43,891 bases of DNA. Source: Deltaproteobacteria bacterium RIFOXYD12_FULL_56_24. Its GTDB lineage: Bacteria; Desulfobacterota; Desulfobulbia; Desulfobulbales; Desulfurivibrionaceae. This document shows, in pieces, positions 14,579-23,413 of the stretch. Both the position numbers and the translations under genes were made by a program. A model generated the notes under the pieces. The model was given only the letters and a program-made list of their open reading frames with translations. It ran no database searches and was not told the DNA's origin. The stretch spans positions 1 through 43,891 of the forward strand of contig MGTD01000023.1 of the NCBI GenBank assembly GCA_001799285.1, read 5' to 3'. Within the stretch, counting starts at the first letter, position 1. Each line of letters opens with the position of its first letter.

Positions 14579-14965
14579 TCACGAGACCTTCATCGCCACT
14601 GCACCCGAATCTGTTTCCTTCCCAGCCCATTTCCGCCTGGCAAGAAGCGCAGAAACCGCCGCCTCGACTTCCTGGGGAGAATTGGGAACAAACCCTGGTC
14701 GTACGGCAACAACCACATCAGAAAAAGGCTCGATAAAATCTCGATGCTGACGGAAAAATTCCCGGATTATCCTTTTGATCCTGTTTCGACAAACAGCCTG
14801 CCGTACTCCGTGGATACTTATGCCCAGCTTGTTGCCGGCGGTGCTGTTCGGCAGATAAATCAGGGTGAAATTATGACCACGCACCCTTTTCCCCTGATCG
14901 TAAACCTTTTTATACTGCCAGGGCTTGACCAGCAGGAGGGTCTTGGGAAGAATCAGGGTTTTCAT
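14579..14965 (-). CDS. rnpA: Ribonuclease P protein component
   Basis: A 128-residue basic protein that binds RNase P RNA and helps process tRNA 5' ends. The RNA-binding stretch [16 protein letters not shown] is the family signature, after [15 protein letters not shown]. Typical length is 110-130. It starts 35 bases after the rpmH stop and its end is 61 bases before yidD. Confidence 0.95.
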   Translation of the reverse strand: MKTLILPKTLLLVKPWQYKKVYDQGKRVRGHNFTLIYLPNSTAGNKLGISIHGVRQAVCRNRIKRIIREFFRQHRDFIEPFSDVVVAVRPGFVPNSPQEVEAAVSALLARRKWAGKETDSGAVAMKVS

Positions 14966-15000
14966 GCCAGGCTAACGGTACTTCTCGTCCAGACCGGCAC

Positions 15001-15138
15001 CTAAACAGTCAGCCGTTTACGGCCCTTGGCCCGACGACGGTTGATAACGGCCCGGCCATTCTTTGTCTGCATTCTGGCCCGGAAGCCATGGGTACGGTGC
15101 CTTTTGAGGTTGCTGGGCTGAAAAGTTCTCTTGCTCAT
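15001..15138 (-). CDS. rpmH: Ribosomal protein L34
   Basis: Forty-five residues: [20 protein letters not shown], then [20 protein letters not shown] and LTV. This is the near-invariant L34 sequence of the large ribosomal subunit. It is the first gene of the rpmH-rnpA-yidD-yidC-jag-mnmE set, behind a strong promoter. In many bacteria dnaA and the origin lie just upstream; here that side holds a repeat and hemA instead. Confidence 0.98.
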   Translation of the reverse strand: MSKRTFQPSNLKRHRTHGFRARMQTKNGRAVINRRRAKGRKRLTV

Positions 15139-15292
15139 GATCGTCTTCCTTTTTCTCTTCTGTTACGGCCTCTCGTTGGCCTTTTTTCATTCTTTTTTGC
15201 TGTCTTGCAGCAGCTGGAGCCTTGCCTCACGCACCATTAGGGGAAACCTCCCCGAATGCGTAAAAAATTTTCGCCCAGCAATAAAGCTCGCT

Positions 15293-15321
15293 ATAGTACC
15301 CAGAGCCTGGCGACATGTCAA
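15293..15321 (-). promoter_or_regulatory. Strong sigma-70-type promoter of the rpmH operon
   Basis: On the minus strand TTGACA (15316-15321), exactly 17 bases and TACTAT (15293-15298). It gives a leader of roughly 145 bases before rpmH. The leader includes the pair GGGGAGG/CCTCCCC-like around 15240-15255 and GGCC repeats near 15165-15182. Leader control by a ribosomal protein is possible but not shown. Confidence 0.7.
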
Positions 15322-15351
15322 ACACTTTCCCGAAGCGGTTACGGCTCCGAA

Positions 15352-15461
15352 GGTTGTTGAAATCGCAAAAAACCGCAATTACAACGGGTATTCGTGCGTA
15401 ACTTGTAATTTTGTGTCGCGATCCTGTGCCCTTTTTCCCTTTTTACGCGTTCATCAATATT
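15352..15461 (+). repeat. Dispersed repeat R2, copy b
   Basis: About 110 bp, close to copies a and c. Its right end contains the TGA stop of hemA (15454-15456). It lies between hemA and the rpmH promoter. With the 15139-15351 leader and promoter, it accounts for the 315-base gap. Confidence 0.8.
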
Positions 15462-16731
15462 CCTTGTCCAGGCCGAACAGCTGCCGGACCAAAGCCAGCT
15501 TAGTCCGGGAATTATCGCCGGGGCCACCGTTTTTCAAAAAAACCATGGGCTCATGGAGCAACTTGTTGACAATGGCGTTGGCCAGCATCTCCACCGAACG
15601 CCGCTCGCTTTCGGAAAGGGATTTCAGATTGCTCAAGGTTTTCGCCACCTCGGCCTCGCGGATGGCATCGGCCTTTTGTCTTATGGCCGTAATGGTGGGA
15701 GACAGCTCCATGCCTTCCAGCCATTGCCAGAACTTGGCCACCTCCTCGGCGACAATGCCTTCAGCCCGCAAGGCCTCCTTTTCCCGCTCCACCTTATTAA
15801 CATCAACCACGTTTTTCAGGTCGTCGATATCATAGAGGTAGACATTGTCCAGCTCATTAAGCTCCGGATCAAGATCGCGCGGCACCGCGATATCAATGAG
15901 AAAGAGCGGCCGGTTTTTCCGCTGCCGCATGAGAGGCTTGACCTGATCCTTAGTAAGAATCAGGTCGGTAGCCCCGGTGGAACTGACCAGAATATCAACC
16001 TCGGCCAGTTGGGTGGTCAACTCGGCCAACCCCACGGCGGTGCCGTTAAACCGGCGGGCCAGCAAGGCCGCCCGCTCCAAAGTCCGGTTGGCTACGATTA
16101 CCCGGCCAATCCCCTGCCTGACCAGATGCTCAGCCGCCAGTTCGGCCATCTCTCCTGCCCCCACCAGGAGAACAGACTTGTCCTGTAGGTTCCCAAGAAT
16201 TTTTTTTGCCAACTGCACCGCCGCATAGCTGATGGAAACCGCGCTGCCGCCGATATTTGTTTCGGTGCGCACCCTTTTCGCCACGGAAAATGATTTGTGC
16301 AGCAGCCGGTTGAGGATGACCCCGGTGGTTTTCTGTTCCAGCGCTTCGCGGTAAGCCTGCTTCAACTGCCCCAAAATCTGGGGTTCCCCCACCACCATGG
16401 AGTCAAGGCTGGTCGCCACATGGTACAGATGGTCAACCGCCTCCCTGCCCTGATAGAGATAGCTGTACTGCTGGGCTTCGGCGTCGGCAAGACCACTCTT
16501 GGCAAAAAGAAAGCCTCGCACCGCCACTGCTGCCGCAGCAGGGTCGCTGGCCACAAAGATAACCTCCACCCGATTACAGGTTGAGAGGAAGCAACACTCC
16601 TGACAACCCTCGATGTTCATCAGCGTCAAAAGCGGCCCGGCGCAATCCCCGGAAAAGGCCAGCTTCTCCCGCACCGCCACCGGCGCGGTCTTATGGTTCA
16701 CGCCGATGATGACGATACTCTCAGCCAACAT
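15454..16731 (-). CDS. hemA: Glutamyl-tRNA reductase
   Basis: Reduces glutamyl-tRNA to glutamate-1-semialdehyde with NADPH, the first step of C5 tetrapyrrole synthesis. The 425-residue sequence shows NHKTAPVAVREKLAF, the catalytic Cys in STCNRVEVI, the tRNA/substrate segment GEPQILGQLKQAY and a Rossmann motif VLLVGAGEMAELAAEHL. A C-terminal dimerisation helix follows. The start overlaps ccsA by 11 bases, so heme synthesis and cytochrome c assembly are coupled. The next enzyme, HemL, is at 27652-28944. The stop lies within repeat R2 copy b. Confidence 0.97.
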   Translation of the reverse strand: MLAESIVIIGVNHKTAPVAVREKLAFSGDCAGPLLTLMNIEGCQECCFLSTCNRVEVIFVASDPAAAAVAVRGFLFAKSGLADAEAQQYSYLYQGREAVDHLYHVATSLDSMVVGEPQILGQLKQAYREALEQKTTGVILNRLLHKSFSVAKRVRTETNIGGSAVSISYAAVQLAKKILGNLQDKSVLLVGAGEMAELAAEHLVRQGIGRVIVANRTLERAALLARRFNGTAVGLAELTTQLAEVDILVSSTGATDLILTKDQVKPLMRQRKNRPLFLIDIAVPRDLDPELNELDNVYLYDIDDLKNVVDVNKVEREKEALRAEGIVAEEVAKFWQWLEGMELSPTITAIRQKADAIREAEVAKTLSNLKSLSESERRSVEMLANAIVNKLLHEPMVFLKNGGPGDNSRTKLALVRQLFGLDKEY

Positions 16732-17536
16732 AGGAATGCACTCCCCCCAGCAAATAAGTCACACCCCAGAGGGTAAAAAGAACTGCGCCAAACCCGACAA
16801 TAGCCATGATTGCCGCCCTCCTGCGCCGCCAGCCCATGGTGAGCCGCTGATGCAGAATAGCCGCGTAAATGAGCCAGGTGACCAAGGACCAGGTTTCCTT
16901 GGGATCCCATTGCCAGTACGTCCCCCAGGCCTGTTTAGCCCAGACGGAACCAGTGATGATCCCCATGGTCATCAGTAAAAAACCAAGGGCCAGGCAATGC
17001 TGATTGAGGTTGTCAAGTGCCTCCAGGGAAGGTAAGCGGCTGTAAAAGATCCCGAATTTTTTCTTCTTGATCTCATGTTCCAGGAGAAGGTACATGACCC
17101 CGCCACAGAAAGCCAGGGCCATGAAGCCGTTAGCCATAATGGCGATACTGGCATGCGCCGGCAGCCAGTTGCTTCTCAGGGCCGGAGGCAGCGGCACCAT
17201 CTCCTGGGATGAAAAAGCGGCAATCAGCATCAGCAAGGAAATAAGCGGCGCTACAAAAACACCGAAATTTTTCACCCGGTACCGCCACCAGAAAGATAAA
17301 AAGGCCCAGGTCATAGACCAGGCAAAAAAGGAAACCGCTTCATGGTTGCTGGTCAGGGGGGTATGCCCCGCAGCAACATACCGGACAACAAAATACACTG
17401 TATGCAGGAGACCGCCGGTAAGAATAATTGCCCGGGCAACGGCTCGCACCTGTTTCTTCTGGGAAAGAAAATGGACCACATACACGACGGTGGCAAAAAG
17501 ATACAAAGAGAAAGTAAGTTGAAACAACAAGGTCAT
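16721..17536 (-). CDS. ccsA: Cytochrome c assembly protein, CcsA/ResC-HemX type
   Basis: A 271-residue polytopic inner-membrane protein with about eight hydrophobic helices. The tryptophan-rich heme-handling motif is clear: WGTYWQWDPKETWSLVTWL. Single His residues lie in helices before and after it (HTVYF, NHEAVSFF, HASIAIMANG). CcsA-type proteins move heme for cytochrome c maturation by System II; the short HemX form next to hemA may instead influence HemA. The position between sirC and hemA fits either. It overlaps sirC by four bases. Confidence 0.88.
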   Translation of the reverse strand: MTLLFQLTFSLYLFATVVYVVHFLSQKKQVRAVARAIILTGGLLHTVYFVVRYVAAGHTPLTSNHEAVSFFAWSMTWAFLSFWWRYRVKNFGVFVAPLISLLMLIAAFSSQEMVPLPPALRSNWLPAHASIAIMANGFMALAFCGGVMYLLLEHEIKKKKFGIFYSRLPSLEALDNLNQHCLALGFLLMTMGIITGSVWAKQAWGTYWQWDPKETWSLVTWLIYAAILHQRLTMGWRRRRAAIMAIVGFGAVLFTLWGVTYLLGGVHSYVG

Positions 17537-18297
17537 CGCGTCGCTCCCAAAAATTGCTGGTATTCCTGTCGGGCCGTCTCCAGGCAGGCGAGGGAAACAT
17601 CCGGGCCAAGCACCTCCTGGATGTGATTGGCGAGCTTATTCCAGAGGCCTTTTTTAATCCACTCCGCCATCTCTGGATCGGCCAACCTGGCAAAAATCAG
17701 CTTGTTCTCCGCATGCGGCCTGCCGCCGGCCAGCACAGTGTCACGCAGGGAGCCAAGGATGTCCACCAACACCCCGTATTCCTGACCAAACTTGACCTCC
17801 AGCCCCTGGCGCAGGATGCTGGCCAAAGCCGGACTCTTCCCTGCGGTGGAAACGGAAATGGCCAGGTCTCCCCGCCGCGCCGTGGCCGGGAGAATAAAAT
17901 TACACCATTTCGGCACATCCGCCACATTGAGCAAGATGTTCCGCTCTTCGGCCTCGGTATGAATCCGCTCCTGCACCTCCGGATCATCGGTGGCGGCAAT
18001 AACCAGAAAGGCTCCGGCCAGATCCCCCTCCTGATAGAAACGATCCTGCCAGGCAATCGCGCCATCCCGCAGCAGGACGGAAAGCACCTCGCTCAGCTCG
18101 GGACTGATCACCTTGACCTTGGCGCCATGGGCCAGCAGCCCTTGCACCTTGCGCTCACCGACCCGGCCGCCGCCGATGACCAGGCATTGCCGCCCGGCGA
18201 TCTTGAGGCAAACCGGGAAATATTGAAAATTATCCGCAGGCAAGGATTTCCACCCGAACTCTTCCGGCAAGCGCTGCGGCAAACCGGACCGCATCAT
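17533..18297 (-). CDS. Precorrin-2 dehydrogenase / sirohydrochlorin ferrochelatase-type protein (SirC family)
   Basis: Oxidises precorrin-2 to sirohydrochlorin with NAD, toward siroheme (sulfite reductase) or heme in the alternative pathway. The Rossmann motif is CLVIGGGRVGERKVQGLLAHG, shown here in part, followed by LLNVADVPKWCNFILPA and the active-site strip GDLAISVSTAGKSPALA. The longest start (18297) overlaps the previous gene by 68 bases and adds residues with no family match. A TTG at 18243 (LPADNFQYFPV) fits homologues better, with GGTGGAAA upstream, and would give 236 residues. The end matches ccsA by a four-base overlap. Confidence 0.87.
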   Translation of the reverse strand: MMRSGLPQRLPEEFGWKSLPADNFQYFPVCLKIAGRQCLVIGGGRVGERKVQGLLAHGAKVKVISPELSEVLSVLLRDGAIAWQDRFYQEGDLAGAFLVIAATDDPEVQERIHTEAEERNILLNVADVPKWCNFILPATARRGDLAISVSTAGKSPALASILRQGLEVKFGQEYGVLVDILGSLRDTVLAGGRPHAENKLIFARLADPEMAEWIKKGLWNKLANHIQEVLGPDVSLACLETARQEYQQFLGATR

Positions 18298-18862
18298 CGC
18301 TTGTCCCTACAACCTCGCCATAATGCATGGGTATCGCGATCTTGGGCCCGATGGCCACGGCCGCCTGCGCCGCCTCCTCGGCGGTCATAACATAGGTGCC
18401 GGAAACAGGCAATAAGATGATGTCCGCCCTGAGCCCCTTCATCTCCGGGATATAATCGGTATCCCCGGCATGGTAAATCCTTACTCCGTCAACGGTTATA
18501 ATGAACCCCAGCCAGCGATTGGCCTTGGGGTGAAACTTCTTGTTGATGTTGTAGGCAGCAACCGCCTCGATGGTGATCTCCCCCACCTCGCGGTGTTCAC
18601 CTGGAGCAAGGGTCAGGATCTTCCCCGTAAGTTTTGCCGCAGCCTTTGCCTCGGCAACAATGAGCGTGGAGGGCTGCTGAATCATGAGTACATCGGCCGG
18701 CGAGCAATGGTCGTAATGCTCATGGGAAATACAGATGATATCGGCAGGCGGCAAGCCCGGCCCAAGCTTAAAGGGATCGAAGTAGATAACCTTGCCCCCG
18801 CCCCGCAGCAGAAAAGCGTCATGACCGAGCCAGCGAAGGTTTTTAAAAATCTTATCTACCAT
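18230..18862 (-). CDS. Metallo-beta-lactamase-fold hydrolase (UPF0173-like)
   Basis: A 210-residue metal-dependent hydrolase of unknown substrate. The metal motif is SHEHYDHCSPAD (HxHxDH with one Tyr), with further ligands in YHAGDTDYIPEM and a final PMHYGEVVGT. I start at the ATG at 18862, five bases after GGAG; the longer start at 18886 has no ribosome site. It is the first gene of the set that runs through sirC, ccsA and hemA. A role in tetrapyrrole metabolism is not implied by the family. Confidence 0.85.
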   Translation of the reverse strand: MVDKIFKNLRWLGHDAFLLRGGGKVIYFDPFKLGPGLPPADIICISHEHYDHCSPADVLMIQQPSTLIVAEAKAAAKLTGKILTLAPGEHREVGEITIEAVAAYNINKKFHPKANRWLGFIITVDGVRIYHAGDTDYIPEMKGLRADIILLPVSGTYVMTAEEAAQAAVAIGPKIAIPMHYGEVVGTSDDAVRFAAALAGRVRVEILACG

Positions 18863-19087
18863 AACCACTCCACTATTTTTTCCCAAACAAATCTATAATC
18901 AATTTGACACGTTCCGCAATCTATTATAGGAGATAAGCATACAATCTTCTTGCATAACTTAGGATCCGTCACGGAACAGCTTCTATCCGCCAACCCCTTT
19001 GCTTAGAACTCATTAAGCCGTTCGCTGTAGCGCAAGCGGCAGCGGCTTGGCCATTTGCCCCCATCATTTTGCCCCAGGAGATCTCCC

Positions 19088-19480
19088 ATGCCGACAGGTA
19101 CCTTTGTCGTTTCCACCTCCAGGGCCAGGCAATTTATAGACATCACCTCTATGGTGCAAGAGAAAGTTGCGGCAAGCACCATCGCGGATGGCCTCTGCCA
19201 TCTCTACAACCCGCATACCACCGCCGGGCTGACCATCAACGAAGGTGCCGATCCCGCCGTGCAAAGCGACATCCTTGCCGCCCTGCAAAGAATCGTGCCG
19301 CTGGATCGGTACCAACATCTGGAGGGCAATTCTCCGGCCCATGTCATGGCTTCGCTGGTCGGCAGCTCGGTGACGGTTTTTATTGAAAACGGCCGCCTCC
19401 AGCTTGGCACCTGGCAGAAGATCTTCTTCTGCGAGTTTGACGGACCCCGCTCCCGCAAGCTCCTCTGGCGCATCACCTAG
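19088..19480 (+). CDS. yjbQ: YjbQ-family protein (UPF0047)
   Basis: A 130-residue protein of the YjbQ/UPF0047 family, which databases name secondary thiamine-phosphate synthase from weak activity of the E. coli protein. Conserved His and Asp/Glu residues show in LYNPHTTAGLTINEGADP and in the end (ENGRLQLGTWQKIFFCEFD, PRSR). The start follows AGGAGA by seven bases. The next gene starts 36 bases after its stop, and the two appear to lead into ubiD. The true physiological role is open. Confidence 0.9.
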   Translation: MPTGTFVVSTSRARQFIDITSMVQEKVAASTIADGLCHLYNPHTTAGLTINEGADPAVQSDILAALQRIVPLDRYQHLEGNSPAHVMASLVGSSVTVFIENGRLQLGTWQKIFFCEFDGPRSRKLLWRIT

Positions 19481-19516
19481 CAATCATTTTTCAAGACCTT
19501 CTTCCCGAGAAACGCC

Positions 19517-19762
19517 ATGAAAAACACAGAAAAACTCCCCACTTTCCAAAAAACAGAAACCATCTGCTTCGGCCTTAACCGGGAAACCGATGAGCGTTCC
19601 CTGGCAGCATTTCTGCAACGCTTCACCGAACCAGCCTTTTTGCAGACCCTTGTTCCCCGTCTGGAAAAGGAAGAAATCACCTCGCTCCTTGATTTTCTTT
19701 CCCGCCTGATGCATAAGCATTGTAGCGAAAAAGAGTACCACCGTCTGTTCCTCAAAGATTAA
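19517..19762 (+). CDS. Small hypothetical protein
   Basis: Eighty-one residues, probably all helical, with no signal peptide or membrane segment. It has TDERSLAAFLQRFTEP in the middle and a His/Cys cluster near the end (LMHKHCSEKEYHRLF). I do not recognise it. The spacing of 36 bases from yjbQ and 50 to ubiD suggests co-transcription. A metal-binding role for the HKHC cluster is only a guess. Confidence 0.55.
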   Translation: MKNTEKLPTFQKTETICFGLNRETDERSLAAFLQRFTEPAFLQTLVPRLEKEEITSLLDFLSRLMHKHCSEKEYHRLFLKD

Positions 19763-19812
19763 TCCTTCATTTTATACCCGAGAAACAGTAGATCAACAAG
19801 GAGAGCGCTAAG

Positions 19813-21597
19813 GTGAGCCAGACTATTATCAAAGATCTCCGGGCCTTTCTCGAAATACTGCGCCGGGAGGATTCCCTGCTTGAAATTTCCACGCCGGTTG
19901 ACCCGTATCTGGAGATTGCCGAGATCCATCGCCGGGTGATCGCCCAGGGCGGCCCGGCCCTGCTGTTCACCAATGTCAAGGGTAGCACTTTTCCGGTGGT
20001 CACCAACCTCTTCGGTACGGCACGCCGGCTTGAGCTGGCCTTTGGCAAACGGCCCCAACAGTTCGTGGCCGATCTGGTCCGGACGGCGGAGACTCTGATG
20101 CCGCCAAACTTGAGCAAGATCTGGGAGATGCGCTCCTTGCTCAGCCAGGCCGTCAAGGTGGGCTTGAAAAAGGTCCCGGCCGCCAAGGCCCCCATCTTGG
20201 AGGTCTGCCAAACCCCGGCCCGGCTAAGCGAGCTGCCACTGCTCACCTCCTGGGCCACGGACGGCGGCGCCTTTGTCACCCTGCCCCTGGTTTACACCGA
20301 ACACCCGGACGGCAAAGGTCACAACCTGGGCATGTACCGCATCCAGCGCTACGACGACCAGACCACCGGCATCCACTGGCAGATCCACAAGGGCGGCGGC
20401 TACCATTACCATGCCGCGGAAAGCCGCAACGAATCCCTGCCCCTGACCCTGTTCATCGGCGGACCGCCGGCCCTGATGCTGGCCGCCATCGCTCCTCTGC
20501 CGGAAAATATCCCGGAGCTGATGCTGGCCTCCCTGCTGCTCGGCGAAAAGCTACCCATAACCCGCGATCCGGCCGGCGGCCATCCCCTGGTTGCCCACGC
20601 CGAATTCGCAGCCAAAGGCTTTGTTCCGCCCCACATGCGCCGACCCGAAGGCCCCTTTGGCGACCATTACGGCTACAATTCGCTAACCCACGATTACCCG
20701 GTTTTCCATATCGAGCGTCTCTACCATCGCCGCGACGCCATCTATCCGGCCACGGTGGTGGGCCGCCCCCGGCAGGAGGATTTTTACATCGGCGACTATC
20801 TCCAGGATCTTCTCTCCCCGCTCTTCCCCCTGGTGATGAACGGAGTCCGCCAGCTCAAGACCTTTGGCGAGACCGGCTTCCACTGCCTGGCTGCGGCCAA
20901 GGTCAGCAACCGCTACCCCCGCGAGGCCTTTGCCGCCGGCCTGCGCATCCTGGGCGAGGGCCAACTTTCGCTGACCAAGTTCCTGATCCTCACCGACGGC
21001 GAGATCGAGGTTACGGACTTCAAAAAATTGTGGGTCCATGTCCTGGAGCGGATCAACTGGCAGACCGATCTTTTCGTCTTTGCCAATGTCTCCCAGGATA
21101 CCCTGGATTACACCGGCCCCTCAGTAAACAACGGCTCCAAGGCCATGATGATGGGGCTGGGCAAGGAACCCCGCCGCATCCTGCCCGAGTCCTTTCACGG
21201 CGAACTGCCTCAAGGCTGCGGTCGGGCAGAGGTTTTTCTCCCCGGCACCCTGGTGGTCCAAGGGGAGGGCTTTGTCGCGCAGCCGGAATTGCCCGCCCGC
21301 CTGGCCCACTGCCCGGCCCTGGCCGACTGGCAGGTGGTGGTGCTGGTTGACGACGCCCATGCTGCCACGGAGAATTTACAAGAATTTCTCTGGACCGTTT
21401 TTACCCGCTTTGAGCCAGCCGCAGATATCCATGCGGCCGCAACCGAGCTGCGCCGCTTCCACCCAGGCCTTACCCCGCCCATCATCTTTGACTGCCGCCT
21501 GAAGCCTTGGTACCCGGAGGTTCTTGCCGTGGACGAAAAAACCAAACGCCTGGTGGATGAAAAAATCGGCGATATTCTGCCGCTCCGCTTCCGCTGA
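19813..21597 (+). CDS. UbiD-family decarboxylase, extended form
   Basis: UbiD enzymes use prenylated FMN to decarboxylate aromatic or unsaturated acids. This protein has 594 residues against about 490 for E. coli UbiD. The NLGMYRIQ and WQIHKGGGYHYHAAE segments make the cofactor and metal site, and EGPFGDHYGYNS carries the essential Glu. The extra C-terminal 90-100 residues are typical of the long forms linked to the futalosine menaquinone route, so MqnL/MqnP-like decarboxylation is my best guess. The GTG start has AAGGAG nine bases upstream. No ubiX (prFMN supply) or mqn gene is in the window. Confidence 0.9.
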   Translation: MSQTIIKDLRAFLEILRREDSLLEISTPVDPYLEIAEIHRRVIAQGGPALLFTNVKGSTFPVVTNLFGTARRLELAFGKRPQQFVADLVRTAETLMPPNLSKIWEMRSLLSQAVKVGLKKVPAAKAPILEVCQTPARLSELPLLTSWATDGGAFVTLPLVYTEHPDGKGHNLGMYRIQRYDDQTTGIHWQIHKGGGYHYHAAESRNESLPLTLFIGGPPALMLAAIAPLPENIPELMLASLLLGEKLPITRDPAGGHPLVAHAEFAAKGFVPPHMRRPEGPFGDHYGYNSLTHDYPVFHIERLYHRRDAIYPATVVGRPRQEDFYIGDYLQDLLSPLFPLVMNGVRQLKTFGETGFHCLAAAKVSNRYPREAFAAGLRILGEGQLSLTKFLILTDGEIEVTDFKKLWVHVLERINWQTDLFVFANVSQDTLDYTGPSVNNGSKAMMMGLGKEPRRILPESFHGELPQGCGRAEVFLPGTLVVQGEGFVAQPELPARLAHCPALADWQVVVLVDDAHAATENLQEFLWTVFTRFEPAADIHAAATELRRFHPGLTPPIIFDCRLKPWYPEVLAVDEKTKRLVDEKIGDILPLRFR

Positions 21598-21625
21598 ACA
21601 TAAAAATTTTGCTTCATCTTTCTCT

Positions 21626-21653
21626 TAAAGATTGACGACCGTTCTGCCGAATA
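21626..21653 (+). promoter_or_regulatory. Sigma-28 (FliA)-like promoter
   Basis: TAAAGATT (21626-21633) and GCCGAATA (21646-21653) closely resemble TAAAGTTT and GCCGATAA, with a spacer one base longer than the ideal 11. It lies 48 bases before the gene at 21702. Confidence 0.5.
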
Positions 21654-21701
21654 GCTATGGTATAGAGAAGGTAGAAAATCAATAAGCATGGAGCGTCCAT
21701 C

Positions 21702-22136
21702 ATGAAGATCACCGCGATTACTCCCGGCCAGCAGGATGTTTCACCCATCGGCAAGAGCTTCGCCTCGACCAGGGGACCATCTTTTCAGGATGTCCTCGCC
21801 AATGAAATGGCCGTAGCCAAGAATCCGGCCACATCATCAATAGCCGCCACGGCTACCATTGCGCCGATCCCAGCCGAACTCAGGCTGGACAGCCTTAGTC
21901 TGGCGGAAAATACCATCAGCACTCTGGAAAAATTCGGCGACGCCTTGGCCAATCCCTCTTTTTCCGCCCAGGATCTTGAGCCATTTGCCGCAGCCCTGGA
22001 AGATGAAACCGCCGCCCTGGTCAGCCTGAAAAATCAGCTCCCGGAAGGCAACTCTCTCTCCTCCCTGATGGAGCGGGTGGCCACCGCCTCGTATGTCGAG
22101 GCCGCCAAGCTGCGGCGCGGCGACTACCATGCCTGA
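21702..22136 (+). CDS. Hypothetical protein, possibly flagellum-associated
   Basis: A 144-residue soluble protein. The N-terminal 60 residues are Ser/Ala/Pro-rich and probably disordered (SPIGKSFASTRGPSFQDVL); the rest is helical, with SLAENTISTLEKFGDAL and LERVATASYVEAAKLRRG-like helices. I do not recognise the family. The sigma-28-like promoter upstream would put it in the late flagellar or chemotaxis regulon, and the low-complexity start with a helical end is common in flagellar accessory proteins. There are no flagellar genes nearby. GGAG lies eight bases before the ATG. Confidence 0.6.
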   Translation: MKITAITPGQQDVSPIGKSFASTRGPSFQDVLANEMAVAKNPATSSIAATATIAPIPAELRLDSLSLAENTISTLEKFGDALANPSFSAQDLEPFAAALEDETAALVSLKNQLPEGNSLSSLMERVATASYVEAAKLRRGDYHA

Positions 22137-22236
22137 ACCGCTGCTGCCTCGCCCGGAACAACCCGCCCGGAAGCGCCGGTTTTCTTGCCGCTCCTCTGTC
22201 GCGCCCTGCCGCGCCTGATTCCCTAAGCAAACTCTC

Positions 22237-22950
22237 ATGCCCGAAGAAAGGCTGCAAAAAATCCTGGCCAAGGCCGGTATCGCCTCCCGCCGCAATGCCG
22301 AGGAACTGATCCGCCAGGGAAAAGTGACGGTGGATGGCAAGGTTGTAACCGAAATGGGCTGCCGGGTTGACCCGGACAGACAGTCGGTCGCCTTTGAAGG
22401 GCGCCCGTTGCGGCTGGAGGAAGAAAAGATCTATCTTCTGCTCAACAAGCCCCGGGGCTATGTCACCACCCTCCACGACCCGCAGGGCAGACCCATTGTC
22501 TCCTCCCTGCTCGCCGGCATCACCAGCCGGGTTTTTCCCGTGGGCCGCCTTGATTTTGACACCGAGGGTGCCCTCATCCTGACCAATGACGGTGATTTTG
22601 CCGAACGCATTCTCCACCCCCGTTTTGAAATAGAGCGAACCTACCAGGCAGAAGTACGCGGCCTGCCAACCCAGGAAAAAATCCGGGCACTTGAAGAGGG
22701 AATTGAGCTTGAGGGGAAAAAAACCTGGCCGGCCAAGGTCACTGTCATTGCCCGGGAACCGGCGACAACCACCCTGGAGATCACCATCCATGAAGGAAGA
22801 AAACGGCAGGTCCGTATGATGTTCCAGGCCATAGGCCACCGGGTACTCGCGCTCAAGCGCATTGCCTACGGAAGTTTGCGCCTTGGCGCTTTGCCGACCG
22901 GCAAATACCGGCGACTCACCCCTGCCGATCTTGCCCTTATTTCATCTTAA
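22237..22950 (+). CDS. rluB: Pseudouridine synthase, RsuA/RluB family
   Basis: A 237-residue enzyme that isomerises a specific uridine in ribosomal RNA. An S4 RNA-binding domain comes first (ERLQKILAKAGIASRRNAEE, to about residue 60). The catalytic domain has LLNKPRGYVTTLHDPQGRP and the active-site Asp in GRLDFDTEGALILTNDGD. HEGRKRQVRMMFQAIGH and LKRIAYGSLRLG close it. The family splits into RsuA, RluB, RluE and RluF; length and the LDFDTEG motif suit RluB (23S rRNA), but this is not proved. The start ATG lies 100 bases after the previous stop. Confidence 0.9.
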   Translation: MPEERLQKILAKAGIASRRNAEELIRQGKVTVDGKVVTEMGCRVDPDRQSVAFEGRPLRLEEEKIYLLLNKPRGYVTTLHDPQGRPIVSSLLAGITSRVFPVGRLDFDTEGALILTNDGDFAERILHPRFEIERTYQAEVRGLPTQEKIRALEEGIELEGKKTWPAKVTVIAREPATTTLEITIHEGRKRQVRMMFQAIGHRVLALKRIAYGSLRLGALPTGKYRRLTPADLALISS

Positions 22951-23128
22951 AAAAATACTCTTTACAATTGAATAGTTAGCTGTTTAAGATGTTTTATCTT
23001 GCTGAATTCAGGAGCCGCCAAAAAGTTTGCGCGATCAGGACCCTTCCTTTTTGACCAGACGACATACGCAACATTTTCAAAAACGGCTTAATCTTCTTTT
23101 TTTAACGGCAGCACATCGGAGAAGGACG

Positions 23129-23413
23129 ATGAACAAATCGGAGTTGATCGAAGTACTTGCTGAAGAAATGCATGTTCCCTTGCGGGACGCGAGTTCCGCC
23201 GTGACTACTATCCTTGATGCCATGGGCGATGCCCTGGCCAAGGGCGAAAGCATAGAAATCCGGGGCTTTGGCAGTTTTGTGGTCAAGGAGTATGACTCCT
23301 ATTTCGGGCGCAACCCGAAAACCGGAGAAAAAATCAAGGTCAAGCCAAAAAAACTTCCCTTTTTCAAGGTCGGCAAGGAATTGAAGGAACGAGTCAACGA
23401 ATCGACCGATTAG
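23129..23413 (+). CDS. HU/IHF-family DNA-binding protein
   Basis: A 94-residue nucleoid protein that bends DNA. The helical dimer part (KSELIEVLAEEMHVPLRDA) is followed by GFGSFVVKEYDSYFGRNPKTG, the DNA-inserting arm with RNPKTG and the Pro that intercalates. The Lys-rich arm and the ending suit a generic HU or an IHF-alpha/beta-like protein; I cannot separate these. GGAGAAGG lies before the ATG. Its TAG stop overlaps the TAA of rimO on the other strand (23410-23413). A perfect AAGAT-GTTTT-ATCTT hairpin lies upstream near 22986-23000. Confidence 0.92.
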   Translation: MNKSELIEVLAEEMHVPLRDASSAVTTILDAMGDALAKGESIEIRGFGSFVVKEYDSYFGRNPKTGEKIKVKPKKLPFFKVGKELKERVNESTD

